A stretch of 64,000 nt of DNA from Phyto melanocephala (Eukaryota; Arthropoda; Insecta; Diptera; Rhinophoridae): the NCBI GenBank assembly GCA_941918925.1, contig OW799233.1, positions 8,362,001 to 8,426,000 of the forward strand. Reading direction: 5' to 3'. The notes below the pieces were generated by a model that was given only the letters and a program-made list of their open reading frames with translations, had not been told where the DNA came from and did no database searches. The number at the start of each line of letters is the position of its first letter. Position 1 is the stretch's first letter. Below are positions 12,463 through 23,598 of the stretch, piece after piece. The position numbers and the translations under genes are program-made.

Positions 12463-12893
12463 TTGAAAGCTAATTAACACAAGTTCAGCATCGTGGTCAA
12501 GCATTGAAAATTTTAAGAAGCTATAGCGGTAGCCTATACTCACTAGAGATCTGTGTTTCCATGTTCCATGCTGTGCCTACACTATGCACAGCGAACATGT
12601 GGCTGCGGATTTCGCGATTAAAATCAATTTGAGTAATAAAACATATTCATACCTTAATGAGTTCTTTGGTAGCAAAAATATCGGCATTTAGGGTTCAAAA
12701 AACTCACATGTGATAGTTAAAACCACAAGCCTCAACAACTATTTTGTGCAGTTTCATTCCACTTTAACTCAATGTCAAGACATGAGAACAGAGTTTGTGC
12801 TGCTTAAATTTCTGTGTCACTAAGGCAAAACTGTTAATGTCTGATTTTATCATTTTACAGAAAATCATGTTTAAACTTGTAAATTGATTTTTA
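12463..12893. other. Non-coding stretch
   Basis: Unique-looking AT-rich DNA; nothing recognised. Confidence 0.5.
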
Positions 12894-12895
12894 TA

Positions 12896-13300
12896 CAGGG
12901 TGGACCAAAGTCATCATGGGGTAAACAAATTTTTTCGTTTATATTTTTTATTTAGTTTTAGATTATTAAACATACAAACTGAAATCTTTTTTTACCAGCA
13001 ATTGAAAATAATTACCCCCCGTTTTCAGCTTCGCAATGAGCGGCCATTTTAGAGCTTTTTCTATTAAAAATTTTTTATGGCTTTAGCATTTGAATTTCTG
13101 CAGCAATATTTATTGTCATTGAGTTTAAAGATTTTCTCGGACTCACATTTTCGCTTCTTCAAATGTGCACTCGTGCATGTTTTTTACGACAAAAATTTTA
13201 AAAGGCACCAACAACAGTGATATAAGCATCGATTTGATAATGCTGTACTGTATCAGCGAAGTTCAGTCATAAAAGGTCACGCAAAACTTTGACAAGAGAG
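12896..13300. mobile_element. Mariner-type end fragment
   Basis: It starts CAGGGTGGACCAAAGTCATC after TA, like the family ends at 304 and 7,123. The following DNA (TTTTTTCGTTTATATTTTTT, then TTTAGATTATTAAACATAC) matches the subterminal part of the 4.95-kb relic. The right boundary is not identifiable. Confidence 0.5.
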
Positions 13301-13432
13301 TGCGAATTTACCATTAAATCCACATATCCTATATATAAGATTATCTAATGTAGTTTATACTTCAATAAAAAATAAAAGTCTACAAAAGAATCCGTTAACC
13401 GGAATCGCAATAAAAAATTATGCAATAATAAT

Positions 13433-14110
13433 TATACCCTTTCCTAAATTTCTACACTTTTCATTTCCGACCCCATAAAGTATATATTTTCTGAAAGCTT
13501 ATGAATAGGGGAGTCGATTAAGCTCTGTCGGTCTGTCCGTGTGTATGTTGAAATCAACTTTTTGAAGCCCGCCGACATCGCTTGGACCCGGGTGAGGTAT
13601 TAAAATATCAGAAATATTCGAGAGTAGATCGGTATTGAAAATCAGAAACATCGGTACATAAACAACTGAGATATGAGCAAAAACCCACGACCACTTCGAT
13701 TTTTTTTTCACAAAAACAACATTACAACAACAACATACATACATACAAACGTGTATACTGGTTAGAGAAAACGTGGCATCGAATCCCACGTTTTTTTGAG
13801 CCCACAAATTTTTTTTTAATTTTTTTTATATTTTTTTTAATTTTTTTTATATTTTTTTATTTAATATATTATTTATATTTTTATTATTTTTTTTTTAAAT
13901 TTTTTCTTTAATTTTTTTTTTTAATTTTTTTTTTAATTTTTTTTTAAATTTTTTTTTTATTTTTTTTAACATACATACGTAAATTTATAATTTTACAATG
14001 GGATGTTTTTATATATGTATGTTTTTTATATGTATGTACGTATTTCATATGGGATGAATGGTGATACAAACTACTGTTATTGCATGACTACACGTTGTGA
14101 AGGGTATTTA
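13433..14110 (+). mobile_element. DINE-1-like element, truncated at both ends
   Basis: It carries the family core: CCGACCCCATAAAGTATATA, GGGGAGTCGATTAAGC, GTCTGTCCGTGTG, GAAATCAACTTTT, GAGATATGAGC, an ACATAC microsatellite, a long T-run, and CATGACTACACGTTGTGAAG. The 5' arm is damaged and the 3' hairpin is missing. Confidence 0.8.
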
Positions 14111-14280
14111 TGTGTGCATTTTTGGTAAAAAAATTTTTCTTTAAAATTTTATTTCAAACGTTTTAAATTAAGATCATTTCATCTATTAAATTTTAAATAT
14201 GTATGTCTATTTTCGTATTGTTAATAAAATTTTGCATTTTTCACTAATTTCAAAACAATTCTAACTTTTTTTCTTTGCAG

Positions 14281-14307
14281 GTATGGGAATACTAAAATAG
14301 CTATTAA
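14281..14307 (+). other. Isolated acceptor/donor pair (possible tiny non-coding exon)
   Basis: A textbook acceptor (branch-like TTCTAAC, a pyrimidine tract and TTGCAG ending at 14,280) is followed 27 bases later by AA|GTAAGT. It could be a small 5' UTR exon of ttk or chance. There is no transcript evidence. Confidence 0.2.
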
Positions 14308-14599
14308 GTAAGTAATTATTCAAGTTAAACAAACAGCCTAAATGCTAAACACATTAATCCATTACACAAAAAAATTAAGAAAAAATACTTTTGAAGAATT
14401 CTCTTAGTAATATTCTAGTTGTAAAACAAGACTTTAAAAATTAAAAGTTTCTTGCTGTTAAAAATAGTAAAACCTTGCGTGTCATCTAAAGAAACTTGAA
14501 TTGAGGTCAACAATTGATTAGTGTTTGATTAACAAACAAAAATTATCTCGCCCCCATCCATGCAGCCAGCACAGGGTAATGTGGATGGCAAATCCTAAT

Positions 14600-14725
14600 T
14601 AAAAAAAAAGAAACAAGTAAGAGTGCTACATTCGGCCGTGCCAAATCTGATAATACTCTTCACCATCATGTACGTAGGCATAACGACCTCATTGTAGCGT
14701 TCCTCAGAATCCATATTTAATGTTA
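14600..14725 (-). mobile_element. DINE-like 3' end fragment
   Basis: In reverse orientation this shows the family tail (AACAAGTAAGAGTGCTA) and the hairpin ATTCGGCCGTGCCAAAT with one weakened pair, followed by CTTCACCATCATG. The intact mariner-type element lies immediately beside it. Confidence 0.6.
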
Positions 14726-14727
14726 TA

Positions 14728-16044
14728 CAGGGTTGCCCATATTCGACGGACCCATGTTTTTTTTAAAAAAATCAAAGAAAAAAATAAAAATTTGGCGGTT
14801 GGCAATCTTAATCATTTAATTTTTTCCAAGTAGATTTGTTTACATCAATTTTTGAATATGATATCTCTCAAATGGCCGCCTCTGGCGTTGATGGCGTATT
14901 GTGCCCTTTTTGCAGCATTTTCCATCGTTTTCGCCAACATTTCGGCCGGAATAGCGGCTATTTGTTCACGAATGTTGTCCTTGAGCTCTTCTAAGGTCCT
15001 TGGCTTGTTAACGTAAACCTTTGACTTCAAATATCCCCACAAGAAGAAGTCAGGCGGCGTCAAATCGGGCGAACGCGGTGGCCAGTCCAAATCACCACTT
15101 TTCGACATCAAACGGCCCGGAAACAAATTCTTCAGAAAATCGATTGTTATGCGACTTGTGTGCGGTGGAGCGCCGTCTTGTTGAAACCAGAACTGCCTCA
15201 TACACTTTCGACGAATAATTGGCATCACAAAATTGGTCATCATGTCGCGATAACGCTCCTGGTTGATGGTAACAGCATGGCCATTTTCATTTTGGAAGAA
15301 AAACGGCCCAATGACCGTTTTCGCACTAACGCCGCACCAAACTGTGACTTTTTCGTCATGAAGAGGCACTTCTTGAATCTCCTGAGGATTTTCAGTGGCG
15401 TAAATACGGCAATTTTGCTTATTTACGGTCCCATTCAATGTGAAATGGGCTTCATCGGACATGATAATTTTGTTCCAAAATTGCTCGTCATCTTCGGCCA
15501 TTTCGATGACTCTTTGGGCCCATTCCAATCGACGAGGCTTGTCCACAGGCAACAATCTTTGCGTCAATTGAATTTTGTACGGGAACAAATGCAAATCAAC
15601 GCGAATAATCCGTTGTAAAGTGGACCGAGCCATGCCCAACTGCTGAGAACGGCGTTTTTGGGATTTTCTTGGGGACCTCTCAACACTGGCTCGTACGGCA
15701 GCGATATTCTCGGCCGATCGCCTTGGTCGACTTTTATTTGGCCTCTTCGGATTAGAAAGAGCCTCACCAGTCGAAAATTTTTCGTATAAACGCTTAATGG
15801 TGTTCTTAGAAGGCGCACTTCTCACATTTTTTAATATTTTAAAAGCACGTTGAGTTTTCACAATTGACTTGTTCTGTTGAATGTAAATTTCAACTATTTC
15901 AGAGCGCTCGCGTCTCGTGTATTGTTGCATGGTAAAAATCTGCTTGGACTGACGCTTCAAACGCGGTATGTCATTAAGCGATCTGACATCTCTGTCAAAA
16001 GTTATGGCGTTGCCAGATGGGTCCGTCGAATATGGGCAACCCTG
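14728..16044 (-). mobile_element. Full-length mariner-type (IS630/Tc1/mariner) element
   Basis: It is 1,317 bp with 27-bp terminal inverted repeats (14,728-14,754 and 16,018-16,044; outermost CAGGGTTGCCCATATTCG) that match base for base. TA on each side (14,726-14,727 and 16,045-16,046) is the expected target duplication. It encodes one uninterrupted transposase on the minus strand. Perfect arms and an open frame suggest recent, possibly current, mobility (inference). Confidence 0.95.
14845..15930 (-). CDS. Mariner-type transposase, apparently intact
   Basis: The cut-and-paste transposase of the surrounding element is 361 residues, close to the usual length of about 340-360. I chose the ATG at 15,930 (MQQYTRRERSE); an in-frame extension to 16,074 runs through the terminal repeat and out of the element, so it is unlikely. 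Residues about 1-55 and 70-110 look like two helix-turn-helix DNA-binding regions, with SPRKSQKRRSQQLGMARST in the second. Catalytic motifs are IIMSDEAHF (Asp159), FWFQQDGAPPHTS (Asp252) and PPRSPDLTPPDFFLWG (Asp289). There are 36 residues between the second and third Asp, unlike the 34 of classical mariners. No stop or frameshift is seen. It would act in the nucleus on the 27-bp ends. I do not assign a named subfamily. Confidence 0.93.
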   Translation of the reverse strand: MQQYTRRERSEIVEIYIQQNKSIVKTQRAFKILKNVRSAPSKNTIKRLYEKFSTGEALSNPKRPNKSRPRRSAENIAAVRASVERSPRKSQKRRSQQLGMARSTLQRIIRVDLHLFPYKIQLTQRLLPVDKPRRLEWAQRVIEMAEDDEQFWNKIIMSDEAHFTLNGTVNKQNCRIYATENPQEIQEVPLHDEKVTVWCGVSAKTVIGPFFFQNENGHAVTINQERYRDMMTNFVMPIIRRKCMRQFWFQQDGAPPHTSRITIDFLKNLFPGRLMSKSGDLDWPPRSPDLTPPDFFLWGYLKSKVYVNKPRTLEELKDNIREQIAAIPAEMLAKTMENAAKRAQYAINARGGHLRDIIFKN

Positions 16045-16189
16045 TACACCATTTTGCTTTATTACCGGCACCATTTTTTTTTTTTTTTAATTTACATAGT
16101 AGACTGTATTTTACTAGTCAAGCCCTAAGGGCTAAGAAAACAAAAATGCGCCATTTTATTTCGGACGCCATCTCGAATTTTACACTTTT

Positions 16190-16859
16190 TATACCCTTCA
16201 CCTGTGGTGCACAAGGGTATATATCGCTTTGTCAATCCGTTTGTAATTTCTACAATTTTCATTTCCGACTCCTATATTTTCTGAAAGCTTATGAATAGAG
16301 GAGTCGATTAAGCCCTGATCGTCTGCCCGTCTGTCCGTGTGTTGGTTGAAATCAACTTTTAGAAGCAACTATATGTTCCTCAGATCTGTATATAGTATCA
16401 ATATCTTGGAAATATCCAGGAATGAATCGCTATTGAAATTTAGCACAATCGCCCCATAACTTTCTGAGATATGAGCAAAAAACCACGACCACCTCGTTTT
16501 TTTCACAATTACAACAACAACATACATACATACATACATACTAGTTAAAGTAAGCGTGGCATCGAATTCCAGCTGAGCCAAAAAAATTTTATTTTATTTA
16601 ATATATTATTTATACTTTATTATTTTTTTTTAAATTTTTTTAAAAAATTTTTAAAAAATTTTTTAAAATTTTTTTTTTTTAATTTTTTTTTTTTTATTTT
16701 TTATAAAAATTTTTTTTTTGTATTTTTTTTTTTTGGTATGTTTTTTACATGTATTTTATATGAGATGAATGGTGATACAAACAATTGTTATTGCATGACT
16801 ACACGTTGTGAAGGGTATATAAGATTCGGCACGGCCGAATATAGCACTGTTACTTGTTT
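16190..16859 (+). mobile_element. DINE-1-like element, complete (copy B)
   Basis: The 5' end TATACCCTTCACC can fold with AAGGGTATA. The conserved block CCGACTCCTA...TATTTTCTGAAAGC, the GTCTGTCCGTGTG run, the ACATAC microsatellite and a long T-run follow. The 3' end has GTGAAGGGTATA (inverse of the 5' end), the hairpin ATTCGGCACGGCCGAAT and a TTACTTGTT tail. This is the DINE-1/INE-1 architecture of Helentron-associated elements. It is non-autonomous. A second copy starts 36 bp downstream in the same orientation. Confidence 0.85.
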
Positions 16860-16895
16860 ATAGTTTGAAGTATTACACCAGTCAAGCCCATTCAT

Positions 16896-17663
16896 TATAC
16901 CCTTCACCTGTGGTGCACAAGGGTATATATAGCTTTGTCATTCCGTTTGTAATTTCTACAATTTTCATTTCCGACCCCATAAAGTATATATTTTCTGAAA
17001 GCTTATGAATAGAGGAGTCGATTAAGCCCTGACCGTCTGTCCGTCTGCCCGTCTGTCCGTGTGTTGGTTGAAATCAACTTTTAGAAGCAACTATATGTTC
17101 CTCAGATCTGTATATGGTATCAATCTCTTGGAAATATCCAGGAATGAATCGCTATTGAAATTCAGCACAATCGCCCCATAACTTTCGGAGATATGAGCAA
17201 AAAACCACGACCACCTCGTTTTTTTTCACAATTACAACAACAACATACATACATACATACATACATACATACATGTAAAAAACATACCAAACAAAAAAAA
17301 TTAAAAAAAAAAAATATTAAAAATAAGAAAAAAATAATAAAAAAAACTACAAAAAAAAAATTTTAAAAAAATTTAAAAAAAAAAATTTTAAAAAATTTTT
17401 TAAAAATTTTTCTAAAAAATTTTTTTAAAAAAATTTAAAAAAAATATAAAAAAAAATAATAAAATATAAATAATATATTAAATAAAAAAAAATAAAATTT
17501 TTTTGGCTCAGCTGGGAGTCGATGCCACATTTATTCTAACGTGTACGTATGCACGTATTTTATATGGGATGAATGGTGATACAAACAATTGTTATTGCAT
17601 GACTACACGTTGTGAAGGGTATATAAGATTCGGCACGGCCGAATATAGCACTGTTACTTGTTT
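16896..17663 (+). mobile_element. DINE-1-like element with inverted core (copy C)
   Basis: The ends and 5' half match copy B. From about 17,273 to 17,550 the core is inverted relative to copies at 16.2, 29.4 and 51.6 kb. After the ACATAC run it reads TGTAAAAAACATACC followed by A-runs, and then GGCTCAGCTGGGAGTCGATG. The 3' hairpin and TTACTTGTT tail are intact. Confidence 0.85.
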
Positions 17664-18199
17664 GATACTAATATTGTGAGGGTTTAAGGGGGTACATTTT
17701 TAAATACTTTATTTGACTTTAATATAAATGTACGCCATTTGGTAATTAATAATAATCTTAATTTAAAATTTTTTTATTATGCTAGCCAAACGCTTTTGTT
17801 TGACACCAATATTTACCCTCTCGGGGAACAAATTGATTTTGATTTTGTAAATTTTAGGAAAAACAGCGAAGCACTTGTATTTTGGTGCTTATATCTCATT
17901 CAGTTTCATACCGATTTATTAGTTTTTCTTAAGAATAATTTTCCAGACAATGGCTTCCAATTTGGTGTTTCTAGTATGCCCAAAAATTATTTAGAAAATT
18001 GAGAAAGCTTATGTTTTTAAAAAAATATATATTTTTTCAAATAATGTTTGCCTATAACTCTGGGGATAAGTGACAGATTTGCTAAAAATTTTTTTACAAA
18101 TATCCCTAGAGACATATTTTGTAAGTATAAAAATAGTAGCAAACGTTTTGATAAATTATTCTAGGCTTCAAAAAAAATTAATTTTCATGGTAAAAATAT

Positions 18200-18458
18200 G
18201 GAAAAAAACAGAGGCAGCCGTATTTATTTGCTCATATCTTAGAAACTTAAAGAGTGATTGATACTACACACAGGTCAGTGCAACAGATGGGGATTTCCTA
18301 AAGTTGATTTTAACCAACACACGGACAGACAGACATTGCTCTCCTAGTCATAAGCTTTTAGGAAGTATACCCCTTATGAGGTTGAATATAAATATTGTAG
18401 GAATTACAAACGGAATGACACAGCTACATATACCCTTGGCACCACAGGTGAAGGGTAC
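18200..18458 (-). mobile_element. DINE-like fragment, reverse orientation
   Basis: It contains the reverse of the family landmarks: CTCATATCTTAGAAAC, AAAGTTGATTTTAACC, CACACGGACAGACAG, CATAAGCTTTTAGGAAG, and the 5' end CACCACAGGTGAAGGGTA. The DNA at 17,780-18,199 may be more of the same element but is too decayed to be sure. Confidence 0.65.
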
Positions 18459-20099
18459 AAAGATACGTACACACAAAATACAAAATAACTATTACGTAGC
18501 GGATGATGACTAACTGACAGTTAGACTGACCAATTGACCAAAAATGAATATGATAATATCAAATGTAAGCTTTAGCAAAGATACACACTGCCATCAGATC
18601 AATAGGGGGAAAACAACAACAACAACATCAGAAACAACCTAGAAGATATAACAAGATATTAGATACAAATAAATACTTATAGATACAAACTAAAATTCAC
18701 GCACACGCACACACACACATTGTAGAACTTGGATTATGTTACGCATTTCAAATACAAATATGCGTATATGAAACATGTCTTCAATGTATGTATGAGTGTG
18801 TATCTGTAATTGCCTTAGAACGCCTAGATATTTAAAAAAAAAAAAGAAAAAAAATCCCATAAAAACAGGCTACAAAATATTAAAGCTATAATAAACAGGC
18901 ACACAAATACTAGACGATTAGATTTCTATTTCTATGAAAATGTAGAAGAAAAAAAATTAAATAAAAACCAGCAAACACATGCTGCTTGAAGTCTGCTCAC
19001 AAAGCTTTAACTGAAAACATTTGTACGTTCCAATGTACGAACGTTAGTTGGATGGATGAATGGATGGCTGGATACAAACCGGTGAGTGGAACCAATACTA
19101 TAACCAACAAATACAATTTGTAATATTCTCTCGCATGCTGAGCTACATTTTCAAAAAAAAAAAAAAAAACTAATACGATCCTAAGAACTCATGCAGTTGG
19201 ATGTTTGTATTTATTATACATATGTACTAGTATATAATGTACATTCAATACATGTACATATGTACACTTATGTACTTTAATTTGGAAAAAAAAAACTTGA
19301 CTTTATTATTTTCAAATTGTAAGAATAAACAAAGAATAGGCATAAAAGATTAAGTTTTTTTTTACAGCAGGGACGAAAATGATTTTATTTTTTTATTGGC
19401 TTAAGACATTGTTGTGATTTTGGATTGAAAATCAAAAAGGTATTTGGCAGTTAAATATGGCGTTATGCTTTTTAGCCAGAACGATGCAAACCGCAACTAG
19501 TAGAGATCACTAAGAGATCGTCTTATTTTCTTCTAACAACATCATTCTGCAGCTATTGAAAGTCCGCTATTGAAAGATGTGTTAATCTTTGAGTCTTAAG
19601 TCTACTTTAGGGCTTACTTTATCTAAGAAGTCATGGCTTATAAAGTAAAGTTTAAAAATTGACTCAAAAATTGGGCTAAAATCCTTTGCCATTTATTTAA
19701 TATAAATTTGTGAAAATTTTTACCCATGAGCAACTAATCTTAGCTGTGAAAATTTACTTGTAATCAGACTCCTTTAGAGACCATTGTGCGAAATTTAATT
19801 GCTAATTTCGTGCATCCTGGTACCATGTCTGACAAAAGGCCTAAAACATATGGTAGTAGGGGCTGTTGTAGCAAAGTCCATCGAAGAAATCCTTAACTCG
19901 GTGTTTTTGCATCTCAGGGGAAACAGATGGTACTAGATTTAAGGAAGCATGACTGATACTGCATGACAAAAATATTCATGGGAATTTTGAAATTTTTTTT
20001 TTGTCAGTCAGGCGTCACTTTTGTCATTCATGCCATACACCATCACGTTTAAATAAGTTGCTTAATGCAGTGAAAAGCTATCAAGACTTGGTCAGCTGA
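18459..20099. other. Non-coding stretch with microsatellites
   Basis: CACACA and ACAACA runs, A-runs and TATGTA-type repeats. No domain is recognised. Confidence 0.55.
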
Positions 20100-20650
20100 C
20101 TGTCGTTGCTCAAGCTTGGGTCACTGCGCATAGGCGACACTATGGTAACGGGCGGGTGGTTGAGCTAGCCAGGATGTTATCTAGAAATCTCGAATGCAAA
20201 TGCGTTGGAAATACCATTGGGAAGTATCAAAAGCAAGATCTCCAGACACTTTCTTGAAAAAGAACAATGTGGCGTGAACTGCAAACATTTAGAAAGGCCA
20301 TGCCTACGTTGTCCTCTTTTTATATTAAGCGTGCACCGCAACACACAAGCTGAGGTCGAAAGGACATCTCGAGGTTGCTTGCGGTATTGATGGGTCTTGA
20401 ACCCCCTTCAAGTGACCACTGTCGCTGCTGTAAAAATTTGGAGAAGAAGGAATTGGTTTTCCACCTTCTCTGCGAATGTCCTGCTCTGGCTACCAAGAGA
20501 CACAGAATTCTGGGAATACACATACTGTACAGCCTATCTAAAATATATCTGAGGTCAGATTGAACGTTCTACTGAGATACCTCACTTTTAGGCGGTGGAG
20601 CAAGTACCAAATCTGGCTAGTGAAATGATCTTGTTAAAACGGTGTCATAC
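20100..20650 (+). pseudogene. Non-LTR retrotransposon RNase H C-terminal relic
   Basis: The + strand frame at 20,375-20,563 reads LMGLEPPSSDHCRCCKNLEKKELVFHLLCECPALATKR, recognisable (read in parts) as the Cys/His-rich end of R1/Jockey-type LINE RNase H regions (HCRCC, then HLLCECPAL). The upstream frame around 20,205-20,370 is shifted. This is a 5'-truncated relic. Confidence 0.7.
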
Positions 20651-20899
20651 AGAATCCACTTGGCAGTTTACGCGTAATGAACTTTCACGTTAACTAACCA
20701 ACCAAGGAACCAACAATTTTAAGAATCCCAGTTCAAGATTGACTAGAGTCCCATCTAGTACTGTGAAAACCAGTATCCTCTAGGACTTGTCCTAGACTGG
20801 TTGCTTGAGAGGTCTCTTGGAATCACAAGTGGTGTACTCCAATGTAGGTAGCCGAGACAAGTGGTTAAATATATGATACTTGTCCTAGGACGGTCTCCG

Positions 20900-21190
20900 T
20901 GCAGTCATTAGCATAGCTTGGTGATGTTGCCTTTAATAAAGTTAATTAAAAAAAAATTGAAACCCTGCAAAAAAACAGTCCTATCTAGCCTTAATTGTCT
21001 ATCCACAAACCAAACGGCCTCCATGATGATTCCAATCATATTCTGTAGTTTACACTCCGAGACATCACACAACTCATCCTGGAATCGCTTACCTAACCAC
21101 CTAGCTCTATGGTTCTGTAGTCTAGGATAGTGACACATAACATGCTTTACAGTAATCCAGAGTGCGGCTTACTGATCCTAAACTTTACTG
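20900..21190 (-). pseudogene. Non-LTR retrotransposon RNase H relic, second copy
   Basis: The minus-strand frame reads MCHYPRLQNHRARWLG then FQDELCDVSECKLQNM, which resembles the same LINE C-terminal region (cysteine/histidine motif, then a leucine-rich helix). It faces the relic at 20.1-20.65 kb in opposite orientation, so the two are independent insertions. Confidence 0.5.
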
Positions 21191-21499
21191 GATAATGTGC
21201 AAGAGAGATGCTGGGAGATTACTCTTATTTCCAAAAGCTACATTCGATTTTGTGGCTGATTAACCTCATAGCTTATGACAAGGTGCATGGGAATGCACAT
21301 AAACTTCCCATAAACTTAATCCAGTATAAGACCACTACCCGATTACAGCCTGCGAGCCCAGTTGTGGCATTTATCTAACTGCGCATGTATAGCAAAATAT
21401 TATTACCGAAGAAATTATAAATTACCGATACGAGAAATGTTTCAAAACAATTTTTTTTTTTTGATTTTCTGCCCTTTTTTTTAAATGTTAATCCTAGCC

Positions 21500-21760
21500 C
21501 TAGGAATGTTAATTTTTGTGGTAAAAATATGGGGGGGTGTGTAAAATCCTAGGGAGTCACTTGTGTTTATTTGCTGATATTGAAATTATGGAGGAATTGT
21601 GTTGAATTTCAAAAGCAATTCGTTCCTAAATATTTCCAAAAGATTGCCACATACAGGTCTATGCTTTTAGAAGTTGATTTTAATCTACACACGGACTGAC
21701 TTTCAAAAAATATATCCTTTAAGGGGTCGAAATGTATGGCAAACCTCTATACCATTAAAT
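21500..21760 (-). mobile_element. DINE-like fragment, reverse orientation
   Basis: It holds reverse landmarks GAAGTTGATTTTAATC, CACACGGACTGAC and AAGGGGTCGAAATG. Both ends are lost. Confidence 0.5.
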
Positions 21761-23203
21761 TTCACAGTACTGTATAATTTTTTTACCTGCTAAATATACC
21801 TAGTAAGCACTTTAAGGAAAGCGTTCGTAAGTACGTAAATATAGTAGACTTAAAATTTCTAATATCATTCCTCAAGTACTATTTGATTCCAATTAGCATC
21901 CCTATGATAAAAAAAAACCGAATAGAAAGGAAAGAAGAAAAAAAGAGAATTAAAAAATAAACAGCTTTGAATAACAGTCTCAATGAAAACAAAACAGGTC
22001 TACACATTTTTATTATTGTTGTTGTTGTTCGTTTTCAAATCATTCGAACCTATTTGTTTAAGACTAAAGCTGGGGTTTTATATGGAATGGAAAAGGGGCT
22101 GCAGGGGAACAATGTAAAACTAAATAAGAGTAAATATGTATGTGTTTACACTCGTATTTATTCTTAAACATCAGCTGGTTGTAATAGGAAACTTTTATAA
22201 AGGTGTTTTCCTTTTTGATAGAGCATTTAGCATTTTGCTATTAAGTAAAACAAAACAAAAATCAAGCAAAAATAAAACCATATTCATATGTGCATGTTTA
22301 CAAACATATGTACATACATAAGTATGTAAGCATGTGTGCATATCTACATGTAGATATTACAATTATAATTCATACATACATATGTTCGTATGCTTTTATT
22401 TTATGAATAAAAATTACATCATTTTCTTCTTACAACACAACAAAGGCAATAACAACAACAAATAATACACATTCTCACACTGCAAACCATACGAGCAATA
22501 CTGATCATACAGTGAGCACGAAAAAATACCAAACAAACACATTTTTCAACTTTGAATTTTCTAAAACATAAACACAGCTTAAGAGCTCTAAAACGAGAGT
22601 GATAGTTTTTCATTTTGTCTTGACTACTACATTTTAAGATTTTTGGAAATACCCGAATTACAAATTGTACGCACTGAGCTTATTGTAAGAAATGGTTGAA
22701 TAAAACAGCTTGAAACTATATGAGAAAGCCGCTGAGCTTTTGAGTATTTTGCAGAAAGTGATTACCATGAAGTTTAATCATTTGAGAATGCTTTGTAAAC
22801 ACGACACTGAATTGATGTTTCTAGACTTCTACACATTGCTTAAATGTTGAAATTAGCACTACTTGTTTGTGAACGACCAGCGCTTTTAGTCTCAATTTCC
22901 CAATCTTCCTAATCTAATGATTTGTTCTCTCAAGACAGCTGGCAAAGTCCATGACTGACTATCCAACAAAGTTGTGCAATTTCGTGAAATAAAAATCTGA
23001 TAGGTTTCTGTCCTACATGAAAAAATCACAACAAAATGTGTAATTGGATGTCATACTGTCATACTTGAAAGTATTATTTTCACAAGAATTATCAAAACGG
23101 ACACATTTGTCAAAAACTTTCACTCACTTTTTGTCCACAGTCTCACACTTTCTGAGCACACATACAATTCTTGACATATCAAACGACAAAATCTGATAGT
23201 CAG
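21761..23203. other. Non-coding stretch with ATAC microsatellite
   Basis: ATACATATGT-rich DNA near 22,290-22,395; no recognised coding region. Confidence 0.55.
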
Positions 23204-23273
23204 TTAAGCTGGATTCACCCATAAAATTTTAGTTCAGAACAAATTTTTTTTATATTGAGTTTGATGTTTTACT

Positions 23274-23276
<3 letters not shown>

Positions 23277-23304
<28 letters not shown>
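23277..23304. repeat. (GA)14 microsatellite
   Basis: Uninterrupted GA dinucleotides, directly visible. GAGAG is a GAGA-factor site in flies, but the run sits inside the Harbinger-like element. Confidence 0.95.
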
Positions 23305-23308
<4 letters not shown>

Positions 23309-23484
23309 TTTGTTCAGAAAGTTTTTTTTTAATTGGTTTAATTTTAATTCTTATTCAGAAAAAACTGAATTGGGATGCCACTTTTTTTCAATATTTACAT
23401 GAAAATTGAATTTGGTTGCCACATCACACAGTGTCAGTACATTTATTATACAAAAATTGTTTTTGCCGAAAATTAACAATTAAA

Positions 23485-23598
23485 ATGGAATTTAATGAAA
23501 ATATTGCTCAAAAATTAATAGAAGAATTAAAAAAACCAGGAAGAGAATGTTTGTATGACATGAGCAATAGTGCATACAAAAATAATTATTTAAAACAG
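23485..23598 (+). pseudogene. MADF-like domain fragment
   Basis: Thirty-eight residues from an ATG match the first half of a MADF domain: IAQKLIEELKKPG, then ECLYDMSNSAYKN and YLKQ (MADF pattern: LI..VK..P.LYD.....YKN). MADF domains are Myb/SANT-like DNA-binding folds. The second half, with its expected tryptophan, is missing. The following DNA goes to unrelated frames. It probably derives from the DNA-binding gene of the enclosing element. Confidence 0.5.

Noticed and set aside
13800..13970. Long T-runs (also near 16.6, 17.35 and 29.85 kb) as possible satellites
   Set aside because: They are the poly-T core of the DINE-like elements rather than independent arrays.
15160..15618. 152-codon + strand ORF inside the mariner-type element
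   Set aside because: It is antisense to the transposase, which carries all catalytic motifs.
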